This document shows positions 7,089 through 14,195 of a stretch of 26,014 nt of DNA, one piece after another. Made by a program: the position numbers and the translations under genes. Every line of letters begins with the position of its first letter. Positions within the stretch are counted from its first letter, which is position 1. The notes below the pieces were generated by a model that did no database searches, was not told where the DNA came from, and worked only from the letters and a program-made list of their open reading frames with translations. The stretch comes from Clostridia bacterium (GTDB lineage: Bacteria > Bacillota > Clostridia > Oscillospirales > Acutalibacteraceae). The stretch spans positions 1-26,014 of the forward strand of contig CAAEIM010000163.1 in the NCBI GenBank assembly GCA_900755995.1. The letters run 5' to 3'.

Positions 7089-8648
7089 ATGAAAAAGGTA
7101 ATTATTATAGGCGCAGGTCCTGCGGGCATTACTGCGGCAAACGAGCTTTTAAAGGATAATAACACAGAATACGAGGTCACAATTCTTGAGGAAACCGAGC
7201 AAATCGGCGGTATTTCTCAGACCGTCCGCTATAACGGCAACCGTATGGATATTGGCGGTCACCGCTTTTTCTCAAAGAGCGACGAGGTTATGAACTGGTG
7301 GAGCGAGCTTATGCCGGTACAGGGCAAGCCTTCGTTTGACGATAAGCTTCTCGGTAGAGAAAAGCCACTCGTTGAAAACGGCCCTGACCCCGAAAGGGAT
7401 GACAAGGTTATTCTTGTGCGTGACAGAGTTTCAAGAATTTATTATAACAAGCATTTCTTTGACTACCCTGTTACAATGTCGGCTTCAACAATTAAAAATA
7501 TGGGCTTCCTCACCACAATGAAGGCAGGCTTCAGCTATCTTAAATCCGCAATGTTCAAAAAGCCTGAGGATTCACTCGAAAATTTCTACATCAATCGCTT
7601 TGGCAAGGTGCTTTACTCAATGTTCTTTGAGGGATATACCGAAAAGCTCTGGGGCAGACATCCGAGCGAGATTTCGGCTGACTGGGGCTCACAGCGAGTA
7701 AAGGGACTCTCTATAAGAGCGGTGCTCAAGGATATGTTTTCAAAGGCATTTGGCGGCAAAAAATCCACCAAAGAGGTTGAAACATCCCTGATTGAGCAGT
7801 TCTGGTATCCTAAGTACGGTCCCGGACAGCTCTGGGAGGTTGCAGCTGACAGGGCCGTTGAACGAGGCGCAAAGCTTGTTAAAAACCACAAGGTTAAAAA
7901 TATAGTGTGTAAAAACGGTATGATTACAGCCGTTGTCTGCGATACTCCAAGCGGCACAAAGACCATTGAGGGCGATATTTTCATTTCTTCAATGCCTGTC
8001 AAGGATCTTGTAGCAGGAATGACGGGTGACGAGCCTTCAAAGGAGATTAAATATATTGCAGAAAATCTTCCGTACAGAGATTTTGTCACTGTAGGACTTC
8101 TTGTAAACAAGCTTAATCTAAAGAATGAAACAAAGATGAAAACCCTGGGCAATATTGTGCCGGACTGCTGGATTTATGTTCAGGAAACCAGCGTTAAGCT
8201 CGGCAGAATCCAGATTTTTAACAACTGGTCGCCCTATATGGTCGAAGATCCCGAAAATACAGTGTGGATTGGTCTTGAGTATTTCTGTGCCGAGGGCGAT
8301 GATTTCTGGAACCTCAGCGATGAAGAGTGCATCAAGCTTGCCGTTAAGGAGCTTGAGTCTATGGGCGTTATCAACTCCTCAGAGGTGCTTGACTCTCACC
8401 GTGAAAAAATCAAAAAGGCGTATCCTGCTTATTTTGATACATACGCTCAAATGGACGAGCTTATCAGCTATCTTGATACATATAAAAACCTTTACTGCGT
8501 AGGCAGAAACGGTCAGCACCGCTACAATAATATGGACCATTCAATGCTCACTGCAATCCGTGCGGCTGAGGCTATAAAGGCGGGCAATACCGATAAAAAA
8601 TCAATCTGGAATGTCAACACTGAAAAGGAATATCACGAAACAAAGTAA
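7089..8648 (+). CDS. FAD-dependent oxidoreductase, UDP-galactopyranose mutase-like
   Basis: The 519-residue protein has an N-terminal Rossmann FAD site IIIGAGPAGITAANEL (5-20). The segment DIGGHRFFSKSDEVMNWW follows shortly after and is characteristic of UDP-galactopyranose-mutase-like and related amine-oxidase-fold proteins. EGYTEKLWGRHPSEIS in the middle and a C-terminal GRNGQHRYNNMDHSM segment that would contact FAD also fit that group. It is longer than typical Glf (about 370-390), so it belongs to a Glf-like subgroup rather than certain Glf. It lies between a GtrA-like gene (21 bases upstream) and a GT-C glycosyltransferase gene (20 bases downstream), supporting a role in cell-surface sugar or lipid-linked glycan synthesis. 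The substrate and whether it catalyses redox or isomerisation are not known. Confidence 0.8.
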   Translation: MKKVIIIGAGPAGITAANELLKDNNTEYEVTILEETEQIGGISQTVRYNGNRMDIGGHRFFSKSDEVMNWWSELMPVQGKPSFDDKLLGREKPLVENGPDPERDDKVILVRDRVSRIYYNKHFFDYPVTMSASTIKNMGFLTTMKAGFSYLKSAMFKKPEDSLENFYINRFGKVLYSMFFEGYTEKLWGRHPSEISADWGSQRVKGLSIRAVLKDMFSKAFGGKKSTKEVETSLIEQFWYPKYGPGQLWEVAADRAVERGAKLVKNHKVKNIVCKNGMITAVVCDTPSGTKTIEGDIFISSMPVKDLVAGMTGDEPSKEIKYIAENLPYRDFVTVGLLVNKLNLKNETKMKTLGNIVPDCWIYVQETSVKLGRIQIFNNWSPYMVEDPENTVWIGLEYFCAEGDDFWNLSDEECIKLAVKELESMGVINSSEVLDSHREKIKKAYPAYFDTYAQMDELISYLDTYKNLYCVGRNGQHRYNNMDHSMLTAIRAAEAIKAGNTDKKSIWNVNTEKEYHETK

Positions 8649-8668
8649 TTCCTTTTGGAGATAATAAA

Positions 8669-10420
8669 ATGGAAAATAAAGTAAAAACTCCTGCGCAGAA
8701 TGAAGCATATCCTTGCAGCGGCTTTGTAAGGCTTGTGCTTGCTCATCCGTTTGTCGCACTTGCGGTGCTGTGCCTTGCCTGCACATCAGTTACAGTTATC
8801 GGCTCGGCAGACAGCCTTGCACCGATTTGTGCGCTGATTCCCTCGCTCATTATTATGCTCACAGCCGTGCCTGCGGGGCTTTACTACAGCGCAAAGAATA
8901 CTGTGACAGAGGAAAGCCGCAAAATGATGGCGCTGATGATGTCTTTGGCATCTTTGGCGGCTGCCATAGTATTTTTTGCAGCGCTTATGATGAACGGCTC
9001 GGTTGCCCTTCACGTTATGAATTTCGGTCTGCTTGCGGCGGCAATTATGCTGATTTACTTTGCCTGTACCGACAGACTCACCGACAAAACCTTTGTAATG
9101 ATAATTTTTGCGGCGGGTTTTGTGCTCAGACTTGCATATGTACTCTATACCGATATTTCGGTAAGACAGCACGATGTAGGCAATTTTGACATAGAAACCG
9201 GTCACTGCGGATATATAAGATATTTTTATGATAATTTTAATCTGCCTGATTTTGACGTCAGAAGTCACTGGCAGTTTTACCATCCGCCCCTTCATCATAT
9301 TATAGCGGCTGTCTGGATGCGTTTTCAGACATTGTTCGGAATAGATTACCATCTTGCGGGAGAAAATGTGCAGATTCTCACACTTTTTTATTCTTCTACC
9401 TGTATGGTGCTTTCGTACAAAATATTCAGACAGTTAAACCTTAAGGGCAGAAGCCTTGTGTGCGCAACCGCAATAGTTGCATTTTGTCCCACGTTTTTTA
9501 TAATGGCAGGCAGCGTAAACAATGATATACTTTCTATCGCTTTTATGCTTGCCGCAGTATTAAATACAATTTACTGGTACAAAAATCCGACTCTCCCGAG
9601 AATTATGTCAATTTCGCTGTGTGTAGGATTTGGAATGATGACAAAGCTGTCGGCGTGGATGGTAGCTCCGGCTATTGCTTTTGTATTTCTTTATGTTTTC
9701 TTTAAAAATTTTAAGGATTTTAAAAAATACCTATTGCAGTTTGTGTGCTTTGGAGCGGTATGCGCACCTCTCGGACTGTGGTGGCAGGTCAGAAATCTTA
9801 TAAGTTTTGGTGTGCCGCTCACCTATGTGCCGATGCTTTCGCCGACAAGTCAACAGTATATAGGAAATATGCCGACTTTGCAGAGAATTTTTGATTTCAG
9901 TTTAGAGCAATTCTCAAATGTAGGCGACCGGTTTGTAATCTACGGTGCGCCGTATAACGAGTACAATCCGCTGATTGCCCTGTTTAAAACATCAATGTTT
10001 GACGAGCTAATCAATGCAAATCAATATCCGAATATTGCAGGATTTAATATTATTCTGTTTTGGTCTGCGGTGACCTTGGGATTAATTGGTTTTGCGGCTA
10101 TGATTTTTGCCTTTTGCAAAAGAAAAAAGTCGGCTATAGACAATGTGGAAAAAGTATTTCTCGGATTATTATTTGTGGTTTTCTTTGCTTCATATTATAT
10201 TTTCTGTTTTCAATTTCCGTTTGTCTGCACCGAAAATATTAGATATGCCGTGCCGCTCATCATAATCGGAGCGTATTTTACAGGACTCGCCTCACAGTAT
10301 TTGGGTAAGGATTTAAAATACAAAAAGTATATTAAAATCGCAAGGGGCACTATTTATACATTAACAGCAGTGTTCTGTATTTCATCAACACTTGTTTATT
10401 ATATTATCGGAATGTCATAA
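8669..10420 (+). CDS. GT-C type membrane glycosyltransferase (family 39-like)
   Basis: The 583-residue polytopic protein has roughly a dozen hydrophobic helices. After the early helices, an outside loop carries LYTDISVRQHDVGNFD (about 158-173) and HWQFYHPPLHH (about 201-211). These resemble the acidic first loop and His/Pro motifs of GT-C enzymes that use polyprenyl-phosphate sugars, such as protein mannosyltransferases and ArnT. The N-terminal 25 residues are cytoplasmic and polar. GGAGA precedes the ATG. It ends the operon with the GtrA-like and flavoprotein genes, so a plausible scheme is: make a lipid-linked sugar, flip it, then transfer it outside the membrane. The acceptor (wall polymer, lipid or protein) is not visible. 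The family assignment is good; the substrate is unknown. Confidence 0.8.
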   Translation: MENKVKTPAQNEAYPCSGFVRLVLAHPFVALAVLCLACTSVTVIGSADSLAPICALIPSLIIMLTAVPAGLYYSAKNTVTEESRKMMALMMSLASLAAAIVFFAALMMNGSVALHVMNFGLLAAAIMLIYFACTDRLTDKTFVMIIFAAGFVLRLAYVLYTDISVRQHDVGNFDIETGHCGYIRYFYDNFNLPDFDVRSHWQFYHPPLHHIIAAVWMRFQTLFGIDYHLAGENVQILTLFYSSTCMVLSYKIFRQLNLKGRSLVCATAIVAFCPTFFIMAGSVNNDILSIAFMLAAVLNTIYWYKNPTLPRIMSISLCVGFGMMTKLSAWMVAPAIAFVFLYVFFKNFKDFKKYLLQFVCFGAVCAPLGLWWQVRNLISFGVPLTYVPMLSPTSQQYIGNMPTLQRIFDFSLEQFSNVGDRFVIYGAPYNEYNPLIALFKTSMFDELINANQYPNIAGFNIILFWSAVTLGLIGFAAMIFAFCKRKKSAIDNVEKVFLGLLFVVFFASYYIFCFQFPFVCTENIRYAVPLIIIGAYFTGLASQYLGKDLKYKKYIKIARGTIYTLTAVFCISSTLVYYIIGMS

Positions 10421-10428
10421 AATCGAAA

Positions 10429-10450
10429 AAAGACGCTTTTCAGCGTCTTT
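10429..10450 (-). terminator. Intrinsic terminator, stronger for minus-strand transcripts
   Basis: AAAGACGCT (10429-10437) pairs with AGCGTCTTT (10442-10450) around a TTTC loop. On the minus strand the stem is followed by TTTTTTCGATTTTA in effect, a good U-tract. On the plus strand only TTT precedes CAGTC. It therefore best serves transcripts coming leftward from murE, although it lies just after the plus-strand glycosyltransferase gene. Confidence 0.65.
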
Positions 10451-10501
10451 CAGTCTGTCGATAAACTACTTAGTGATAGCAAAATAACTAAAAGTTTTCG
10501 C

Positions 10502-10638
10502 CCGCCTTTTTCAAAAGGCGGTGTGGTGGCAGGGCTTTGCTTAAATAAGCGCAGGAGGGGAGAAAAACAGTCCGGCGGACTGTTTTTCGTGGGGAACCCT
10601 CGCCGGGGGTTCCCCGAGCCTAACTGCTCCTCCCCTGC
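10502..10638. repeat. Densely folded intergenic element with nested hairpins
   Basis: Three successive strong inverted repeats are seen: 10502-10510 with 10513-10521 (Pro/Gly-codon-like CCGCC/GGCGG arms); 10562-10573 with 10577-10588 (12 pairs, GGC loop); and 10591-10599 with 10607-10615 (9 pairs). An imperfect outer pairing joins GCAGGAGGGG (10551-10560) to CCTCCCCTGC (10629-10638). The stretch is clearly more GC-rich than its neighbours and has no convincing gene; the minus-strand frame across it is low-complexity. It looks like a non-coding extragenic repeat of the kind scattered in many Clostridia genomes, but copy number cannot be judged from one window. Confidence 0.55.
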
Positions 10639-10674
10639 ATATTGCATAATCAAATGTACTTTTTCTACAAGCTG

Positions 10675-10705
10675 AGGACAGCCATATTTACGGCTGTCCT
10701 TTTTT
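10675..10705 (+). terminator. Intrinsic terminator for plus-strand transcripts
   Basis: GGACAGCC (10676-10683) pairs with GGCTGTCC (10692-10699), extended by an A-T pair, and TTTTTT follows (10700-10705). This is the canonical plus-strand terminator between the glycosyltransferase gene and the convergent murE. Confidence 0.8.
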
Positions 10706-10720
10706 AATATATATAGTATA

Positions 10721-12193
10721 TTATTTTTGCTCGTTCATTTCATTTATAATATCAGCTACAAGCTCTCTTTCGTCCATATGATACTTAACGCCTTTGATTT
10801 CCTGATAGTCCTCATGACCTTTACCTGCAAGCACAATTATATCTCCGTCCTGTGCGTTTTGCATACAATATCTGATGGCGTCTTTTCGGTTTGGAACAAC
10901 TACATACTTACCGTCGGTTTTTGCAATACCTGTTTTTATGTCCTCAATTATGTCCATCACATCTTCGTATCTTGAATTGTCCTCGGTTATTACGGAAAGG
11001 TCAGAAAGTCTGCCCGATGTTTCGCCCATTTCGTATCTTCTTACCTTAGGACGGTTTCCGCCTGCGCCAAACATTGTAATAAGTCGGTTAGGCTTATAAA
11101 GGCGGAGGGTCGAGAGTACATTTTCCATAGAAAGTGCGTTGTGCGCATAGTCAATAATGAGTGAGTAGTTGCCAGGCACTGCAACCGGTTCAACCCTGCC
11201 TTTAACCTTTGCTTTGTGCAGTCCGTCTATTATTGCTCTGTCGGGAATATCAAAGAAAGAAACTGCGCTGATTGCGGCAAGCGCATTATATACATTGAAT
11301 TTGCCGGGAATATTTACGTCAAGCGAAAGCTGCTTTTTTCCTTTTAATTCAAAGTGAACTCCAATAAAACCGTTTTCAAATAGAAGATGCTCGCCATAAG
11401 CGGTAAAATCGGCATTTTCCGAAAATCCAAATGTAACAGGCTTACTTGCAGAGAGCTTTGTTACCTCTTCAAATTTTTCATCGTCTATGTTGCCTGCTGA
11501 ATGACTGCACTGAGCAAAGAGCAAGCTTTTGCAGTAGAGATACTCAGCCATATCCTTGTGCTCAACGCCGCCTATGTGGTCGTGAGAAAAGTTTGTAAAC
11601 ACACCTACATCAAATGTAATGCCTGCAAGTCTTGAGTGTTTCAGTCCGATTGAGCTTGCCTCAATTACCATAGCCTTACAGCCGCAGCAGAGCATATCGT
11701 GCATTGCTTTGTGAATTTCATAGGATTCCGGTGTTGTGTTTTCCGTTTTAACAACCTTTGAGTCATACAGAATTCCCAGAGTGCCGATTGTGCCTGTCTT
11801 AATACCGGCGGCTTCAAGTATTGAAGCAATCATAGCGGCGGTGGTAGTTTTGCCTTTCGTGCCGGTAATAGCAATGGTTTTAAGTTTTTCAGCCGGTCTG
11901 CCAAAAAACTCTGCGCTCATATAAGCCAGAGCCTCTCTGGTGTTTTCTACCTTAATTACCGCAACCCCGTTTGGAACGTCAAAGCTAAGAGGGTCGCTGA
12001 TTATAAGTGCTGACGCTCCCTTTTCAACAGCAGACTGCGCATAAGTATGACCGTCAGAGGTGTAGCCTTTCAGGCAAACGAAGGCAGCACCTTCGCTTAC
12101 TTTTCTGGAATCATATATAATATTGGTTATTTCGGGGTTTCCTTCATTTAATACGGTGTAGTCTATGCCGACAAGCAAATTATTCAGTTTCAT
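10721..12193 (-). CDS. murE: UDP-MurNAc-tripeptide synthetase (MurE ligase)
   Basis: MurE adds the third amino acid to UDP-MurNAc-L-Ala-D-Glu in the cytoplasm, using ATP. The 490-residue protein has the N-terminal UDP-binding domain with YDSRKVSEGAAFVCLKG (27-43), P-loop GTKGKTTT (111-118), Lys222 in the YLYCKSLLF segment (probable carbamylated lysine), NVYNALAA, GRVEPV (332-337), DYAHN (348-352) and GKGHEDYQ near the C-terminus. DNSR (405-408) occupies the place of the DNPR motif that marks meso-diaminopimelate-adding enzymes, so DAP is the likely substrate. Met at 12193 is chosen because GGAGCGAG precedes it; an upstream in-frame Met at 12208 has no ribosome site. It stands alone, away from any visible division and cell wall cluster, convergent with the glycan operon. 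Confidence 0.92.
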   Translation of the reverse strand: MKLNNLLVGIDYTVLNEGNPEITNIIYDSRKVSEGAAFVCLKGYTSDGHTYAQSAVEKGASALIISDPLSFDVPNGVAVIKVENTREALAYMSAEFFGRPAEKLKTIAITGTKGKTTTAAMIASILEAAGIKTGTIGTLGILYDSKVVKTENTTPESYEIHKAMHDMLCCGCKAMVIEASSIGLKHSRLAGITFDVGVFTNFSHDHIGGVEHKDMAEYLYCKSLLFAQCSHSAGNIDDEKFEEVTKLSASKPVTFGFSENADFTAYGEHLLFENGFIGVHFELKGKKQLSLDVNIPGKFNVYNALAAISAVSFFDIPDRAIIDGLHKAKVKGRVEPVAVPGNYSLIIDYAHNALSMENVLSTLRLYKPNRLITMFGAGGNRPKVRRYEMGETSGRLSDLSVITEDNSRYEDVMDIIEDIKTGIAKTDGKYVVVPNRKDAIRYCMQNAQDGDIIVLAGKGHEDYQEIKGVKYHMDERELVADIINEMNEQK

Positions 12194-12233
12194 AAAAGCT
12201 CGCTCCATTTCATTACTTGTGTTTTGCTATTAC

Positions 12234-12262
12234 ATTATAACAATTCAAGAATAATAATACAA
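12234..12262 (-). promoter_or_regulatory. murE: Putative murE promoter
   Basis: On the minus strand a perfect TATAAT (12239-12234) lies about 40 bases before the murE start. A weak -35 (TTGTAT, 12262-12257) is 17 bases further upstream. Confidence 0.5.
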
Positions 12263-12433
12263 TAAAATTGATAAATTTTTTTGTCTGCGATTATTTTGTG
12301 AAAATGCAGAAAAAACCATTGGTTAAAACTAACGAAAAAACGTGAATAAAATCTATCAATTATATATTTGAATGATAAAATGCGAATATTTTAAAGTTGT
12401 GAAAGTAAAAAATTCGGCTTAAAACCGACAAGT

Positions 12434-12528
12434 TGCACAAAGAATAAATCGTTGAAATGCACAAAAAACTAATCAATAAATTGTAGAAAAATTCAAAAAA
12501 CAAAAAAACAACTTGCGAATTGCACAAA
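12434..12528 (+). repeat. Three direct copies of TGCACAAA upstream of the importer promoter
   Basis: TGCACAAA occurs at 12434-12441, 12458-12465 and 12521-12528. Each is preceded by an A/T or TTG context and followed by A-rich DNA. The first two starts are 24 bases apart. They lie 45-140 bases upstream of the promoter and could be activator sites, or chance in biased sequence. Confidence 0.4.
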
Positions 12529-12572
12529 AAATTTTGAAAATTTAACAACCTGTATAAAAAGTACAAAGGTGG

Positions 12573-12604
12573 TTGCAATTTATATGGTTTTTTGGTATTA
12601 TAAT
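12573..12604 (+). promoter_or_regulatory. Promoter of the maltodextrin-type importer operon
   Basis: TTGCAA (12573-12578) is followed after 17 bases by TATTAT (12596-12601), which overlaps a perfect TATAAT (12599-12604; 20-base spacing). Transcription would start near 12608-12611, giving an 80-base leader with a short hairpin. Confidence 0.65.
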
Positions 12605-12689
12605 TGTAGTGAAGGACATGCTAAATGTCCCCACATCATTCGCAGGAATGAAAAATTAATTTTAATTTTATGAAAGAAGGAAAAATCCG

Positions 12690-13982
12690 ATGAAAAAGAT
12701 TATTGCAGTTCTATTGGCAGGTATGATGACTGCTACTGCTCTCGTTGGATGCGGTGGCACATCAGGTGAAAGCTCAGGCTCAGGTACAGGTTCTCAGACA
12801 GGCGGCGACGCTTCTGCTGCAAGCAGTGATTTCGGTGACGAGGATAACATCACACTTAAGGTATGGGCTCCTGATAAGGCAGTTGCTGCTTTTGAAAAAG
12901 AGTGTGAGGCGTTTAAGGCTCTTTATCCTGACAAGAAAATTGACATTACAGTAGTAGCTCAGGGCGAGAGCGACGCCGCTACACAGCTTCTTAACGACGC
13001 ATCAGCTGCAGCTGACGTATTCGGCTTTGCAAGTGACCAGCTCAATAAGCTCCAGACAGCAGGCGTTATTTCTCCTGCAGCTTATTCTGAGGATATTAAG
13101 AGCAGAGATACAGCTGAGTCAGTTTCAGCAGCTACAATCAATGACACAGTATATGCTTATCCTGAAACAGGCGACAACGGCTACTTCCTCGTATATGATA
13201 AGTCAGTAGTTTCTGACGAGCAGACTCAGAAATTGGAGGATGTTCTTGAGGCTTGTAAGGCCGGCGACAAGAAGTTCATTATGAATGCCGGTGACGGTTT
13301 CTATGCCTGCGTATTCACATTCACAGCAGGTCTTACCACCGACGGTCTTGAGGATGACGGCTTTACTCAGAAGTTCTCTGATTATGACGAGGCTGAGGTA
13401 GTTGCTACACTTCAGGCGTTCTCAAAGCTTATGCATGACTATAAGGGTACATTCCAGTCTCTTTCAACAGACTCTATTTCATCAGGCTTTGTACAGAAGA
13501 CTTGCGGCGCAGGTATTGACGGTTCTTGGAACACAGTTGCTAACCAGGAAGCTCTTGGCGATAACTTCGGTGCAGCTAAGCTCCCAACAATCAATGTAAA
13601 CGGCGAAGACAAGCAGATGATTTCAATGCTCGGTTACAAGTTTATCGGCGTTAACGCTTCATCTAAGTTCCCACGTTCATCACAGATTCTCGCTAACTAT
13701 CTCGCAGGCGAAGAGTGCCAGAGAGAGAGAGCTACAGAACTTGGCTGGGGTCCTTCAAACACAACTGTAGGCGGCGAAGAAGTTGTTACAGGCAGTGCTG
13801 CTCTTACAGCTATTGCTGAGCAGGGCAAGTATTCAGTTCCACAGGTAAATATTTCTTCAACATTCTGGGATCCATATGCAAACCTTGGTAACAAGCTCAT
13901 TGCTGACGAAACTGATCCTTCAAACGCTGACTTCTTTAAGGAGTTAATCAATGCTACAATCTCAAATGTAAGAGATGAATAA
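12690..13982 (+). CDS. Extracellular sugar-binding lipoprotein of an ABC importer (MalE-like)
   Basis: The 430-residue protein starts with a lipoprotein signal peptide, MKKIIAVLLAGMMTATALVG, with Cys21 as the lipidated residue (lipobox LVGC). A Ser/Gly-rich linker (to about residue 48) tethers the mature domain. The mature part resembles family 1 solute-binding proteins for maltose and maltodextrin: ITLKVWAPDKAVAAFEKECEAF-type opening (about 54-75), AADVFGFASDQLNKL, YAYPETGDNGYFLVYDKS, and AGIDGSWNT later. It captures oligosaccharides outside the cell and hands them to the membrane permeases encoded next. GAAGGA precedes the ATG. A strong preference for frequent codons suggests very high expression, usual for binding proteins. 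The maltodextrin specificity is inferred mainly from the two MalF/MalG-type permeases and the amylase gene downstream. Confidence 0.88.
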   Translation: MKKIIAVLLAGMMTATALVGCGGTSGESSGSGTGSQTGGDASAASSDFGDEDNITLKVWAPDKAVAAFEKECEAFKALYPDKKIDITVVAQGESDAATQLLNDASAAADVFGFASDQLNKLQTAGVISPAAYSEDIKSRDTAESVSAATINDTVYAYPETGDNGYFLVYDKSVVSDEQTQKLEDVLEACKAGDKKFIMNAGDGFYACVFTFTAGLTTDGLEDDGFTQKFSDYDEAEVVATLQAFSKLMHDYKGTFQSLSTDSISSGFVQKTCGAGIDGSWNTVANQEALGDNFGAAKLPTINVNGEDKQMISMLGYKFIGVNASSKFPRSSQILANYLAGEECQRERATELGWGPSNTTVGGEEVVTGSAALTAIAEQGKYSVPQVNISSTFWDPYANLGNKLIADETDPSNADFFKELINATISNVRDE

Positions 13983-14014
13983 TTAAGATTTCACAATAAA
14001 ATTTCAAAGCTTTT

Positions 14015-14044
14015 GGGGGACGCTCAAGTCGCTGAGAGTCCCCC
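14015..14044 (+). other. Stable hairpin after the binding-protein gene
   Basis: GGGGGAC (14015-14021) pairs with GTCCCCC (14038-14044), extended inward by CTCA/TGAG after one mismatch. No T-run follows. Such stems after a binding-protein gene often protect its mRNA from 3' decay, or weaken read-through, so that the binding protein is made in excess over the permeases. Confidence 0.6.
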
Positions 14045-14094
14045 TCAGGCGACCTTACGTTATCACTGTTGCAGACATTATAATTTACACCAAA

Positions 14095-14173
14095 TTACTA
14101 ATGTATTTATGGATGCCAATGGATAACGCAGAATACTCAGAATATATTATTAATTTGGTGTAAGTTATGCAAA
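14095..14173. repeat. 13-base perfect inverted repeat in the binding-protein/permease gap
   Basis: TTACACCAAATTA (14095-14107) is the exact reverse complement of TAATTTGGTGTAA (14161-14173), with 53 bases between them. The right arm ends 22 bases before the permease start and just before its AAGGAGAG ribosome site. It could form a long-range stem in the mRNA or mark the ends of a very small repeat element. Confidence 0.6.
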
Positions 14174-14195
14174 CTATTTTAAGGAGAGCTTATTA

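Larger units (their letters stand above)
12194..12689. other. AT-rich divergent regulatory region between murE and the sugar ABC importer
   Basis: Nearly 500 bases without a convincing gene. It holds the putative murE promoter on one side and the importer promoter at 12573-12604 on the other. Between them is an A-rich stretch with three copies of TGCACAAA. A small hairpin, GGACAT/ATGTCC (12614-12630), lies in the importer leader. The size and repeats suggest binding sites for a sugar-responsive regulator or for catabolite control, but no known operator palindrome was recognised. Confidence 0.5.

Noticed and set aside
10450..10653. Minus-strand 67-codon frame across the folded repeat
   Set aside because: It follows the hairpin repeats, is low in complexity and lacks a convincing ribosome site; it is more likely an accident of the repeat.
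12360..12578. 72-codon minus-strand frame in the AT-rich region before the importer
   Set aside because: Its composition is Phe/Leu/Ile-rich as expected from A-rich DNA read backwards, and there is no ribosome site or family resemblance.
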